Source of the DNA: Puccinellia tenuiflora
Taxonomy: Eukaryota > Streptophyta > Magnoliopsida > Poales > Poaceae
DNA: 64,000 nucleotides
Reading direction: 5' to 3'
NCBI GenBank assembly: GCA_012064385.1
Contig: QRDG01000416.1
Location: 1-64,000 of the forward strand
The notes under the pieces are model-generated. The model was given only the letters and a program-made list of their open reading frames with translations. It searched no databases and had not been told where the DNA came from. The translations under genes and the position numbers were made by a program. Every line of letters begins with the position of its first letter. Positions within the stretch are counted from its first letter, which is position 1. This document shows, piece after piece, positions 47,416 through 59,667 of this stretch.

Positions 47416-48909
47416 TCATTTTTATTAATTAAGAAGAAGTGGGCCTAACCCCGGTACAATACCCTCAACGACCGTCATGGAACACGGCCGTCACGAGGGC
47501 AAACACAGCCACGCTGGCTACGCACACTCGGGGCCGCCGCCCCGACATCCAGCTATTCCACCATGCCGAGCAGACCGCCAACACCACCTTCCGGGATAGC
47601 CGTCCCGACGTACCACCGCTCGCACTCGAGCCACGACGCCGCACGACTCGGCCACCCGCAGCCCAAGCTGCACAAGGTAGACCGCTCGTAGACCACGGCC
47701 GCCGCACCTGGGGACGCCGCCCCGGCCTAAAAGGCAATCGCTGCTGCCGCTGCCCCAACAGCCTTGACAACCTCGCCGCCAACACCACCTTCCAGGGACG
47801 CCGACCCGACATAGCACCGCTCGCATCCGAGCCACGACGCCGCACGACTCAGCCACCCGCAGCCCAAACTGCCCAGGGAGAGCAGCTCGCAGACCACGGA
47901 CGTCATACCAACATCCAGGGCCGCCGTCCCGGCCTAAATGACAGCCCCTGCTGCCGCCGCCGCCACATCAGCCTCACCACTCTCGCCGCCACCACCTCCC
48001 GCAACCACAGGTCCCTCCGGCCGGTCACACTTCAAGAACGATGCCCCCAAGGGGGAGCATGACGCAGGACGCCACCATCGCCCGATCCCGAAAGATCCAG
48101 GGTTTCCCCCGAAGTGGCACGGGCAGAAGGCAAGCATCGCGTCTCGACGGTGCCTCCAAGGAGGGAAACGGCGCCCGGAGGCGTCGCCACCGCCTGCGCC
48201 GGCAAACACCCGTAGCAGAGCTTTCACTCGACGACGACATGCCATGAGCCTGCCCGGGCAGCCCGACCAGCCAGTCCACCAGCCAGCCGCATCCGCCACC
48301 ATCTCCAACTCCGACCTGGAACACGAGCACCAAATCCTCCTAGGCCACCGGACGCAGGGCCAAACGCCGCACCCCGCCGAGCACCATGCCGACAGAGGCG
48401 GAGTAACGCTACCCGAAGCCCCGAACCGCCATGGCCCCGGGCTGCAGCCTGCAACACGCGCCGACGTGCCCCATGCGCGCCACCGCGCAGCTGCCAAGGG
48501 CGGAAACGAGCGCCCCAGGGGTCGAAGAAGAGAGGGGCGCCCGGCCCTTCAAGGCTCAGATCGGGCCCGGTCGGGCCGCAGCCAGCGGAGCTCCGCCATG
48601 CAGAACCACCACTACTCGCCGAGCCCCCGCCGTCGCACGTCGCGTCGCCTCCGGCAGAGCTCGCAGGAGACCGACCAGAGGAGGATGCAGCGGCGCCGTC
48701 GAGCCGCCGGCCCCGCTGAACCCCGTCGCCAGGGGGCTCAGGGAGCCACGAGGAAACGCCCCGCCGCCACCGTCGGCCGCGCGAGCTTCGCCCGGCGGCT
48801 TCCTCCGGCGGTGGCGCGGGGGCGGAGGTGGGGGGAGGCGGCTGGGCGCTAGGGTTTGGGAATCGCCCCCGTGGCGAGAGTGACGTGGGGGGGGGGGGGG
48901 GGGGGGGGG
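47416..48909 (-). mobile_element. GC-rich block, possible non-LTR element remnant
   Basis: The block is sharply more GC-rich than its surroundings. On the minus strand it begins with poly-C (23 bases, plus-strand G run 48887-48909) followed by GATTCCCAAACCCTAGCGCC, like the 5' leader of some grass LINEs. It ends with an AATTAATAAAAATGAC-type 3' end near 47420. Long open frames exist on both strands, but all are arginine/proline-rich artefacts of base composition. An internal unit of about 190 bp is repeated (47577-47690 and 47760-47880). The identity is inferred only. Confidence 0.35.
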
Positions 48910-49573
48910 ATTGACAGAATCATCCTCAGGTAGTCGTGCATGAACTATTTAAACATGTCAGCTATTGATGAATACAGAACAATTAGCCCTACATAAAGAA
49001 GCAATGCCGATGTATCCACGTAAAAAGGCGTGTGATATGAAGTTGCAATTTATTTATCTATGCTCTTAAGCTGACTCCGATCACACTAACAATCCCTTTA
49101 CACTGATAAGGCTCTCAAAAAGGAATGGGACGACTACTAGTCTATGTGATATGTGACGAAATGCTACATGGGCACCACAAAATGATCTTCCAAAGGCCCC
49201 AGAAAAACAGCATAATTTCGACAAAAATTGTATTCATGTAGACACTAGCATTACTCATATGGCAAATTGAACAATGAATGATTGTCAATCACCTCAGCCA
49301 AACAATGTGAAGAGATCATGAGACCGAACAAGCGATCAGTCAGTAAGACTACTGAAAACATGGTTAAGGAAACAAGATTATGCTTTCACACAGATTCCTC
49401 TTACCGATGGTTTAGCACTTCAGCTATCAATATCCAAACAAAAGTGATATATAACAGAAATATCCAGGCGATCACAGGATATTTGTAAGGAATTACAGAG
49501 CTAGCTAGTACAGACACGACATCATTGAATATACAAGGGGGACAAACTTGCAAAATTGACATACGGCAGACGA
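48910..49573. other. Intergenic DNA, nothing recognised
   Basis: AT-rich sequence between the GC-rich block and the DUF1618 gene, without a recognisable frame or repeat; probably 3' untranslated or intron sequence of that gene. Confidence 0.35.
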
Positions 49574-50764
49574 TCAGATCAATATGCAAAACAAACATAT
49601 CGACAGAGCACAAATTCGAAACATAGGAAGATGATGAAGGGTTGCATTACCAGAGGGGAGCGGCTGCGGCAACTCCCAAGCGCGAACGAAGCGGGTGGCG
49701 ACGTGGCAGCTCGGTGGCGCAACCAGCCCATACACCTTGCACTCCACAACCTTGCGGGTGCGCACGTCGACGCCGAAGAGGTTCTTCTCCAGGAAGAAGT
49801 AGACGATGCGGGGGTTCTTGGGGTGGATGAGCGCAAGCACGGGGATCTTCTTGGGCATCCTGGTGGCCTTGTAGCTCTTGTCGGCCCAGATCTCTGTAAA
49901 GGTGGCCTCGTCCTCCAGCGTCCACTCCGTGGAGTCTGGATCGGCCAGCGTCCACACGGAGACCTTGGGAGTGCCGCGGCCGCGAGTGTACGTGTCCACG
50001 AACCGCAGCTTGCCGCCGCTCACCCCCACGGAGCGGTACTGGTCGGTGACTCCCCAGCCTTCCCTGCAGTCCAGCACCGTTCCCGGCGGGAACTGAACAA
50101 GGCCCAGGTCCGGCCTCTTGGCGAAGGGGTCGAAGTTGATGACGCCCCATGAGAGGTCGATCCACCAGAGCCTCCCGTGGTGCGAGACCACGCCGATGGG
50201 AGTCCACGGGCGGGGCAGGACCGGGTAATCGACGCGCTTCTCGGACCACTTGCCAGACTCGGAAGAGAAGCAGAGGAGCGTGGCTTTCTCGCTGCCGATG
50301 ATGGGCTGGAGCTCGGCGACCATGTAATGGCCGTCGCCGGTAGGGGCGGCGGCGAGGCCGAGGAGGGCCTGGTGGTGGATTGTGTAGGCTGGCTCCGGGT
50401 CGGGGAGCTGGAAGGCCGAGGATGCGGTGGCGTCGAGGACGAAGTAGCGCGAGGTCCAATATTTCAAGAAGGTGGACTGGTTGCGGCGGCGGAGGATGGT
50501 TTCTTGGGTCTCGGGGCAGATCAGGTTGGCCTGGAGGAGGAGCAGGCCGGAGGGGTCGGCGGCGAGGACGAAAGGGAAATGCTTTGGCGTGGCGGGTTCG
50601 GGGAAGACGCGCGGGGATACGGTGAGGATCGAGACGCGAGGCGGCGCCGTGAGCGCGACGGAGACGTCGCTGCCGTCCGCCTGCTCGGCGACGCGCGCGA
50701 TGCTGCCTAGGATGACCCACGAGGACGGCGGTGGCGGCGCGGATGAAGAGGACGGAGGCGCCAT
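49574..50764 (-). CDS. DUF1618 domain protein (grass-specific family)
   Basis: The protein starts MAPPSSSSAPPPPSSWVILG at 50764. An upstream in-frame ATG at 50920 is less likely because the added residues look non-coding. The order is typical of the large grass DUF1618 family: SWVILGSIARV at the N-terminus, VSVALTAPPRVSILTVSPR, a middle part YMVAELQPIIGSEKATLLCF, and then the DUF1618 core (SESGKWSEKRVDYP, WWIDLSWGVINFDPF, GGKLRFVDTY). The end is RIVYFFLEKNLFGVDVRTRK and WELPQPLPSG. Biochemical function of the family is unknown. A good splice donor (CTCTG then GTAATG, exon end 49651) lies just before the apparent tail. The last residues to the stop at 49574 may therefore be intron read-through, with the true terminal exon further downstream. 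The body is uninterrupted and looks functional. Confidence 0.87.
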   Translation of the reverse strand: MAPPSSSSAPPPPSSWVILGSIARVAEQADGSDVSVALTAPPRVSILTVSPRVFPEPATPKHFPFVLAADPSGLLLLQANLICPETQETILRRRNQSTFLKYWTSRYFVLDATASSAFQLPDPEPAYTIHHQALLGLAAAPTGDGHYMVAELQPIIGSEKATLLCFSSESGKWSEKRVDYPVLPRPWTPIGVVSHHGRLWWIDLSWGVINFDPFAKRPDLGLVQFPPGTVLDCREGWGVTDQYRSVGVSGGKLRFVDTYTRGRGTPKVSVWTLADPDSTEWTLEDEATFTEIWADKSYKATRMPKKIPVLALIHPKNPRIVYFFLEKNLFGVDVRTRKVVECKVYGLVAPPSCHVATRFVRAWELPQPLPSGNATLHHLPMFRICALSICLFCILI

Positions 50765-51055
50765 TGTGCCTTGGCTGGACTCGCCAACGGACCGGAGGAG
50801 GGGAGAGCGCGGTGTGGCCTGCTGCGGAAGTGGGGTGCAGAGCTGCCGCGAGCAGGGGCTGGCAGCCTTTGATCGATGTTTGAACGTCTCGTCTCTTCGG
50901 ATGCTTTGTGTTGCGGTCAAAAGTCATTTTCGTGTCGTTTTGCTGAGGATTTTTCCTTTTCCTTGAACCAGGAGAGACCGCGGAAAATAGAAAGTGCACA
51001 AAGCATCCAAAGAATTGCAAAATCGCAGAAAATATGTACTTGCGCAAAACAATAA

Positions 51056-51346
51056 GGGCTCCTTTGATTGGGTAATAACGCAGTAATAGAAAAAAAACAG
51101 AGAGTTGAAATGGCATGGAATTTGGATCAACAAGTGCTTGATTGCGCAGAAAAATCTAAAGAATTGCAAAAAAGAGGTTCGAGTGGAGGGAAATTTTTCT
51201 ACAAGATAGAGTGTAAAGGAATCCTTCGTAGAAATTCCAGATAAGAGTGTAAAGTCCTGTGAGTCAAACGGTCTTTATAGGAAAAAAATCATAAGATCCA
51301 AAATCCTATGAAAATCCTATATAATTCCTTTAAATCAAAGGAGTCC
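51056..51346. mobile_element. Tourist-like MITE, 291 bp, TSD TAA
   Basis: Terminal inverted repeats GGGCTCCTTTGATT and GGACTCCTTTGATT (one mismatch), flanked by TAA at 51053-51055 and 51347-51349, as for PIF/Harbinger-derived MITEs. It lies about 290 bp upstream of the DUF1618 start codon, possibly in its promoter. Confidence 0.82.
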
Positions 51347-51349
51347 TAA

Positions 51350-52274
51350 ATTTGTTGTTGCGACACTACACAGAAAGAGCATGAGTTGACAGTTAGATCA
51401 ACTCTAGGAGATATTTAAAATCCGCATACTTAAAGAGTGCTATTGAGCATGCTTAAAAATATTTTTCTGAGTACATCTCGAGTCAGGTAGAATATAAACT
51501 CAAAATTCCATCATTTGTATAATTTAATTGTCTCTTTCCTCTCTCCGCCTTCTTCATTTGGAAAACATCGAACACATCCTACATATCCATAGAGTCATCA
51601 TATTCGGAACCCATGGGTTCACCGTGATAAACAAGAACATCGAGATTGAATTTGGAAACATGCATCATGCCCACATATGAAGTTGGGACGTTATGCAATC
51701 GAAGCCACACAATATAATCAAAAGTAAATTACTAGAATTTAGAAAAGACACCAAATATACACATATATATCAAAAAGAAGGAGCAAGAAAATTATTATTT
51801 GGCGATTGACCAAACACGTTGTGGGCGTTTGTGTCAATGAAGATGGACAAGGGCGACATAAATGCCTGCGGTACCGGAAGGGGGACCCAAGTTGGTGGGT
51901 GCGGGAGGAGGAGGTCCGCATCCCGTCAGTTTTCTTCATATTCTGTAGTCCTGTTGCAGTGGACCTTTTTCCTTGGCTGAATTCTGATTATCGTCATGAA
52001 TGTGTCGCATCTCTCTCTTTCTGTCTGCGGATTTTCCTTTTCGATTTCATTTTAGTGATTGATCTTGTGTTTTCATAAACAAGGTCAGATATACGGCGAG
52101 CTCCCATGTCATGCATATTCATTTTTGAAATATCACCCTGTTTCAGAAATTTTAGATGAGAATTGTGGGTTCTCTCTACAGCTAGCTGGTAGTTACAAAT
52201 TCCCTACTTCTGAAGGGACTTCTTTAGGAAGGTAATAACTCCCCTTTAGAAACAACCCACTTGTCTATTTTAAT
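51350..52274. other. Intergenic DNA, nothing recognised
   Basis: AT-rich, only short unrecognised frames (for example 51806-52078 plus). No domain or repeat identified. Confidence 0.35.
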
Positions 52275-52276
52275 AC

Positions 52277-52358
52277 TCCCTCTGATTCATAAAAAGTGTC
52301 GACCACTTAGTACAAACTTTGTACAAAATGAGCGATATTTTTTATGGATCGGAGGGAG
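52277..52358. mobile_element. Stowaway MITE, 82 bp, TSD TA
   Basis: Starts CTCCCTCTGATTCATAAAAA and ends TTTTTATGGATCGGAGGGAG, the Stowaway (Tc1/mariner-type) terminal consensus. It is flanked by TA at 52275-52276 and 52359-52360. Non-coding. Confidence 0.88.
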
Positions 52359-52360
52359 TA

Positions 52361-53580
52361 GCTTATATACTTGTAGTTGATGAGAGGGGTCTTAGTTGCA
52401 GGACTAGGTTGAGTGCAAGACTAGATACCTTTGAGGCTTCGGCCATGGAATTAGTCACCTTCCAAAGGCTGTGTTTAATCTTCATCAGATAAGTTCAGGC
52501 ACGGAATTGGCAGGAGTGCCGTTGAATTTCCTTGGGCTTTGTCTTGTTTTTTCAGTTTCCAATGGTATGTTTGTTTAAGGAGGCTCGGCTGACATTGCAG
52601 AACTTTTCGAGCAATTGAGTTTTAATTTCCCTAATTCTGTTTTTAGGATGACGCAAGTTTTTAGGATGCACCCTTGCAAAAAAAAGCTTTTAGGATGCAC
52701 ATATTTAGTACAGCATGTTTTGCATGAGAAAGGTGGAGCCAGTGTCGAAGGTGGTGACATCGAGGGAGAGCGGGCAGCAAAGTGAAGAAGATCGTGTCAA
52801 GGTTGCCAGGAAGCAGTACTCCGTTTGCTTCGAGCTGCTCCAGTGGGTTCACGGCGTGGTCAGGTTGATAGTCAAAATTCAAGTCAATTTAGACATGTTC
52901 TCATGTATTTTCCATTCTTTTTCATAATACAGTACTCCGTATTTCTTTTTCCTGCTAGCACCAAATTAGCATTGCACGTGCACGCTACAAAGTTGCCCAG
53001 CATAATTTATTCCTTAGCAACAGAAGCATCTATTATATACTAAAAGCAATGTACGGTTATCTAATAGAGCTGCCACGTTGAGTCACATCATCTTAAATAA
53101 TTTAGATAGTTGTATCTAAAATTTGTGGTTGAGATTGGTTTTACTTAACGTAACATGTACAAAAAAATATTATTATTTTAGACATACAAAATTGTCACGT
53201 TATTCAGGTATACTTAATGTGGGCCAGTACAATCTAATCACGTTTCAAGAAAAAAAATCATGTCTACTGTGCGTGTACGTGAAAGAAAAGAAAAGGATTA
53301 ATTGGACGATGGACTATGTATTTAAACCCACCTGGACTCCTTATTTGATCGGTCGTGAAAACCAAGGCTGGACGTATCATTTATGTACGATGCATATTAT
53401 CGTGTCAAGTTACTTCTCCAAAGTTAAATAGTAGTGTCACGTTCCAAAAAAAAAACCTGCCGCTACAGCTAGAACGTGGTGGTACACGTGAAAAGAAAAG
53501 TGAAACCACTTCGATCTGAAGCTAGAACATGATCGTACGGGTAGTAGTTGAGTATACTACTATATACAGCTAAAAAGGAA
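52361..53580. other. Intergenic DNA with a possible coding remnant near 52715-52870
   Basis: The plus frame 52715-52870 (MRKVEPVSKVVTSRES and on) is glutamate/lysine-rich, and the segment near 52840-52860 is relatively GC-rich. It might be a gene remnant, but I recognise no family. The rest is AT-rich. Confidence 0.3.
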
Positions 53581-53584
53581 GCTA

Positions 53585-53607
53585 TTCCTGTTTAAGCTAA
53601 ACAGGAA
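53585..53607. repeat. Perfect short palindrome at the left edge of the GTGAAC-rich element
   Basis: Arms TTCCTGTTTA and TAAACAGGAA with a three-base AGC spacer. Parts of it recur near 54655-54680 and 62396-62410, suggesting a terminal or subterminal motif of the mobile element carrying the Ulp1-like gene. Confidence 0.6.
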
Positions 53608-53619
53608 TTTTCTGAACTG

Positions 53620-53880
53620 TCTCGGTAAGCTGTGTGAACCTTGTCACGCATGTAATGTGAACCTTCAGACGGAATATGAACTGAACCTTTTTCATCAAGT
53701 GAACTTTTTTCTGAACCTTTTTTCTGAACGAGGTGAACTTTTTTCTGAACTGCACGTGAACTTCTTTTTTCTGTAGGAAGTGAACCTTTTTTCAGAACGT
53801 AGTGAATTTTTCCTGACATTTTTTTTCTCAGCAAAGTGAACTTTTTTTCTCAGTGAATTGAACTTTCGTTGTGGATGTCT
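53620..53880 (+). repeat. Degenerate tandem array of GTGAACYTTTTTTC units
   Basis: About a dozen units of the form TGAAC(C)TTTTTTCTGA spaced 15-30 bases apart, immediately upstream of the Ulp1-like gene's first exon region. The same word is then dispersed through its introns. Nothing similar is seen elsewhere in the window. Confidence 0.7.
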
Positions 53881-55812
53881 GACCGAGGCCCATTTAATGT
53901 CCGTCCCCTAGCAGGTACTTTTTGTCCGTCCCTTTGCTCCCGTCGCCTCCTTTCTGCTCTCTCTCCTGCGAGAATCCCACCACCACTCCGCCTCCGCGCT
54001 CCGCTCCCGCAACCGCCGCCGAAAGGGAAACCGCTGCCACTTCCTTGCCCACCCCGCTCCCGCACCCTGCGTCCCACTCCCACTCCCGTAGCCTTATCGA
54101 GGGGCTGCGGTTGCAGATCTCCCCCGACGTGGTATGTGGTCAGATCCCGACGAGTTCGTTAGGTGTTCATCGTTGCGCGGCGAAGTGTTTTGAGTTTTCT
54201 GTGGGGTGGCGCTGCGTTCGATTGTCGTCGGTGGAGTTATTCTGTGCACCCCGTGACTTCTCTCCCGCCCGAGCACTGTGCTCGCCCCCCTTGAACTGGT
54301 GGCGTACGGATCCGTTTTTGAGTTCGCCGAATTGAATGGATCCTCCATGCCGGGATGGAACGGAAGGTATCCACCGTCTATTTTTTTTTAATTCAGCTAT
54401 GGGTTTCTTATCTGCTTGTTACTGTAGTACCTAGGGTTTTTTTTATTCTAAGACTTTTAAGTTTTAATAAGTTTTCGAGTGTTTGTAGTAGTGAACTTTT
54501 TTGATCATACATTAGTGAACCTTTGTTTTTTTAGCGTTCTATTTTTGGCGTGGGATTAGAGGTGCTTGTATATAATAAGTGAACTATCTCAAGTTCCTGA
54601 TGTGAAATTTGTAATTTTAGCAGTTTATATTTAGTTCACTCCCAACTATTCAGCTTAAACAAGAACTATTCCTGTTTATATGATTTCTGAACCTTTTTCA
54701 AATGAAATGGGAGTGAACCTTTAAATGATTTTTTTGGACTCTTTTCAGATGAATTAAGGGGTGAACCTTCAAAATGTTGTAGAAGTGAACCTGCAAACGA
54801 AATGTTTATGAACTTTGAGCACGTCAATTAATACATGTATTCTATTTTTTAGATTTTTATCTCTCATTTTGTTGTTTCTTATTAACCTTCTTTTCCTGTG
54901 TAGCTGATGATGTTATCAGACAGTCCCTTGATATGTTAAATGATGAGTTTGCTGCTAAATCTGGTGGAAATAGCCCTGTGTTGCCTTCAATTAATAAACC
55001 ATCAGACTGTGTTACTGGTGGCCCTATTTTTGATAAAACTCCGGCACGTGGCTTTGATGATGTAGCTGGTGGCAGCGGTGGGGGAACTGCTGCTCCTGTG
55101 TATGACCGCACTCCAATGCAGCAGGGCAGTGATGTTTTACTTAATCCTTCTTTATCTGAGCATACTCCTCAGTGGGAGGACACACCATCTCAAAGTGAAT
55201 ATGGTCCTGTTGAGGTCACCCAGCCAGGATCCATGGCAGAGGCTCAAATTGAGAAGTACAATAGGGAACATGCAGCCAGGGTTGCTCAACATGAAGATAT
55301 GGTTAAGAATTACCGTAGAAAGTATCCAAATAGGTTGAATGATGCAAATGTTGAAGGTTTAGGCCCCTCAGTTGATCATCGTGAAGATGAGGATTCAGCG
55401 TCTCAAAAATGCATTAAAGAGAGGGTAGCTGTTGCTAAAAGGAAGGCTGTATGCACACCACGGAAGAATGACTCACCTGTTTCGATCCCACGGCGCAGCC
55501 CTCGTTTTGTTGCATGTCCATCTAAGAGTACCTCAGCCAGTGGTTCTGCATCACCTCTGAATACTCGCAGGAAGCGCCATGTTGTTTTTGATGAAACCTA
55601 TGTGCCTGATCATGATGTGGCTGAGGAGGACGATGGCGCTGTGTGTGCTGAAAAGGTTATGATTGTATTCTTTTTTTTATCATGTTTTGTTCCTTAAATT
55701 TTTTTTGTCGTAAGAGCTGTTTAGTTTTGTGAATTGTGAACCTCCCCTATTTTTTATATGTGAACCTTCTTTTTTTTATTCTTTTGTTAACTCTGATTCT
55801 TTTTGTTTTTAG

Positions 55813-56832
55813 GATATTCCAACTAGAAAGAGGGCTAGATCTGGCACAGGTGTGAATATTATTGGGAAAATGAAGAAAGGCAGAGTGTCCAAAAAGCTTG
55901 AAATCAAGAATCTTGCAGAATATTTAGAGGATGGCCCTATTGTCAACAAAAAGATAGCTACTGTGAAGAGGAAAGGGAAAGAGAGCAAAGTTGTTGATGA
56001 AGGAGACGATGATACTATTGGCACTTTTCAGCAGACTGTCCGCTGCTCTCTGCGTGAAGTCATTGATGCGGCCAAGTTGCTCAAGGATCCTCACAGAAAA
56101 ATAGTTCAAGCTGCCGGTTTTGGGTGCGTGTTTGAATGGGTACTGGATGGCAATGTGTCACGTCCGTTGGCATGTGTACTTTTGATGAGGATGGAAACAA
56201 CCACCATGAAGATAGATTGTGGTCCTGGCAAGGTTGTGTTTGTTAACAGAGAGTCTGTGCACCATGTTTTTGGGTTTCCAATGGGAGGTGAAACAGTCCC
56301 CAGACCTTCAGATACCGGGCATGATGCCGCGCTTGCGAAGCTGAAGGCAGAACTTGGATTTGCTAGCAATGCTAGCATCGAGACAAAGCATCTTCGTACA
56401 CTTCTGCAGAATTTCGTTAATGATGAGACGAAAGTCCATGAAGCAGTGAAGGTTTTCTTTGCTATCCTTTACAACAAGCTTATATGCCCTGGGTCTGCAC
56501 TTCGTATTGGTAGGGAGGCTGCAATGCTTGTTGACATGGATTACAATAAGATGGCTAGAAGTGATTTCTGTCAGCTTGTTGTTGATGAGGTTAAGCGGGC
56601 TGCTGAAAAGTACCAGGATACTGATATACCCCAGGCAGGGCCGGAAGGGTGTGTTGTTTTGCCCGTTGTTCAGTACTTGGATAGTTGCCTCTCAAGGAAG
56701 CATTCCATCATGCATCGCAGGACCCCCCGTGCTAATTTCTTGTACCAGAAACAGTTGAAATCTATATACATCGAAGATCGCATCAGGAATGGCAGGAATG
56801 ACCTTTCTAAGTACATCATTGGGAAGTTGCCA
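55813..56832 (+). CDS. Conserved N-terminal domain exon of the Ulp1-like gene (intact)
   Basis: A single 1020-base exon without lesions. It begins with a lysine-rich segment (possible nuclear localisation, MKKGRVSKKLEIK). It then encodes a helical domain with VFEWVLDG, FVNRESVHHVFGFPMGG, FFAILYNKLICPGSAL and DMDYNKMARSDFCQLV. Similar regions precede Ulp1 domains in many plant transposon-associated proteins (DUF1985-like by position; assignment not certain). It continues in phase to WKGRNDIAYSYGFPVENLHI in the next exon. Confidence 0.65.
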
Positions 56833-59667
56833 GTAAGTGAACTGTTATTTTCATGATGAGTGAACTTTTTACTTTTCTCTTTTTTGTTGTGATATACTGT
56901 CATTTACCTTAATCCTTTCTTTTTTATTTTATTTGCCTAACTTTTTTGTTGTTGTATTCTTGCAGTGGAAAGGTCGCAATGACATTGCTTATTCGTACGG
57001 TTTTCCTGTTGAAAACTTACATATCAAACCGAGTCCTCCTAGCCCAGGTCACCCTTGTGATTTCCCGGAGATTAATGCTGAAGTCCCGGTGAAGTCATGT
57101 CCTCAATTATTGAGTAGTGAGCCACCAGTAATGAATCAAAATCCTGTGCCTCCAACGTATTTTGACGTTCCGGTGGGGTCATCTGCTACAGCTATCCGAC
57201 AGATTGACCAGCTCTTGCAGAAAGTTGTAGATCAAATCTTTCGCGGTCTGTTCCAAGTGTTGATGATCGTATTAGTAGGCTTGCCGGTATGTTTCCTCCA
57301 GAGCATCTACCTTCAAGTGATGTTGTGAAGCAAGTGACAGAAATTGATGCTAGTGTCCTTGAAAGTTTGAGGGCTGCTGTGTCTTTTGTTGCAAAAGGCT
57401 TTGCTGATCTTGGGAAGAAGCAGGATTTATTATGCAAGCAGTTTGAGGAAGAAGCTGTGATTAAGGAAAGGCAGTTTAGAGAGGAAGAACCACCTAAGTC
57501 ATTTGACAAAGGGGCATCATCAGGTCTAGGTCAAAGAGAGTCAGAAGTTGTGGTAAATATATATGTGAACCTTTTTGTAATCATGCGTTACTATATGTTT
57601 TTGTGAACTTCTTTTTGTTATATATGTGAACCTTTTTTTTGTTTCTTCTTTTCAGATTGACGTCCGGGTTGTGTTTTTTGTTTTCAGGAAGAAGCTAGAC
57701 AAGCCCGAGGAGGCAGCCATGGACGATGATGGAGAAGATCATAGCACAGATAATGAGTCTCTGTGTGATGAAATGGTGGCCTCTCCGGTTCGTCGTCCGG
57801 AGAGCCCTGTGTCACCGCCACGTGACGACAGCGATGACGATGGTGTTCTGGATAAAGATTTTATGTTCACTGGTGCTATGAACGAAGATTATATTCCAAG
57901 TTCACAGTACGGAGAGCAAATATTTGATCAAGGTGCTGATGTTGTTTTATCTGAAGGTCACCACATCTATGTAAGCTCTAGATTGCGTGATGATGACATC
58001 TTCCTTGCAGCTGCAGCAGGTGGTTTTCCTCAGCAAGGTGGTGCTGATGCTGCAGGGACCAGTGCTTGTCCTAACAAAGGTGTATTGAACTCCAGTAACA
58101 TTGTTGCGGCTGATGTAAATTTGTCAGTAAAACATGGAGTTATCCCTTCATCAGTGGCAGTCCCGGCTGTTGTGGAAGAACTAGTTGCTGTCAACAAGGG
58201 TGATGGTGCAGTAGGTGATGAACCAGCTGATGCACACCAACCTGTTGCTAATGAACCAGTTGCTGATGTATGTGCCGGTTCTACAAAGGCAGGGATAACC
58301 GAGGGTCAACAAGATGTTTCTGGCGTTCCACACATTAGAGCAGACGTACAGCCGGATGTTGGACAAGCCCCAAACAGTCGGCAGGGTGCTGAAATATCTG
58401 ATGCTGCAAACAAGACGGGCAACAAAATGCATACAAGTGGTATTGCAGATGGGCACGCTGAACAAGATCATGCACCTGTACCTTCTGGAGGCACATGCTC
58501 TTCGAGGCAATTCATAGGCAAGGATATGTGAACCTTCTTTTTCCTTTTAAGTGTTTTGTGGCTTTTTATTTTGTTTTTACAGAGTTTTTTGAAGTTTGGT
58601 CTGGTAGAGGGGGGGTGTGGGGGTTGGAAGAGGTGGTGAAGTAGGTGTGCGTACTCAGTCAATGTAAAGCTGGAATTATTCTAATTATATTGCCGAGTTT
58701 ACTTGTGTACTGTTCATGTTTTGTTACTTTTCTTTACTTTGTACATACGATAATAGTCGTCACAAATGTGGGCTCATGTTTGTCTACCAAAAGGATCACA
58801 AATGTCAAGTGAACCTCCTGAACACCCATGTACCAATAAGTGAACTGTTTTGGCAGCACTATGTGGACCTTTGCCAATTCATGATGTGAACTTTTTTTTT
58901 CAGATCCCAGTTTGCAATGTACACCACCTGTATCTCAGATTCCTGCCATGAGTAAGATAAAGGAGGTATATAATGCTGTTTGCAGATTGAGGAAGGATCC
59001 TATTAGAAAGTAACTGCTTTTCTTCTTTTTATTTTTGTAAATCTATCTGTTGGTCATTTTGGTTTGTTTTGAATTTTCTTATTCGACTGTTTTTCTGTAC
59101 ATTCTTTTCTTTCTTGTAGGAATGATATTCTTTTCAGGACCGAGGGCTGTGAATGCACTATTGAGCAAGTTGCTAAGGCTTTCAGGCCTAATGGCATGCT
59201 ATGCAACTTTGTACTGACGGTTGGCACATTTTTGCTGGGGCAGAAGTACAGACACTCTGAAAAGCTGGTGGTGCCTTCTATCTGTGCTGTAAGTTTATTT
59301 ACATGCTTCACATTTAGTTATGTAGTATGAAACTTGTTTTGTTTTTCTTTAGCATTTTTTTTCATCATTCTGAACCTTCAATTAGGCCTGTCATGTATAT
59401 AATTTTTACAATGGTTTTTTCTTATTGCTCATCAGATTTTTCTTTGTTTTGTATCTTATTTTTAATTGAATCAGAGGCACTTATTTGAAAATAAACTTGC
59501 GAGTAGTCCCGTGAGAAGAGTTTTTAGTCTTGATGCGGAAGAGCGCTTGGACAAGAAAGATGTTGTAAGGGTTCATTTTTTTCGTCTTATGATTATATTC
59601 TACCTTCAGTAACAGCAACACCTTACTCTGAGTATAATGTTACCTTTTTTCATGGTTTTATATGCAG

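Noticed and set aside
47438..48883. Plus and minus frames up to 304 codons
   Set aside because: Arginine/proline/alanine-rich with open frames on several strands at once; composition artefact.
49647..51116. 489-codon minus frame overlapping the DUF1618 gene in another frame
   Set aside because: Shadow of the real gene: arginine/proline-rich, no family resemblance.
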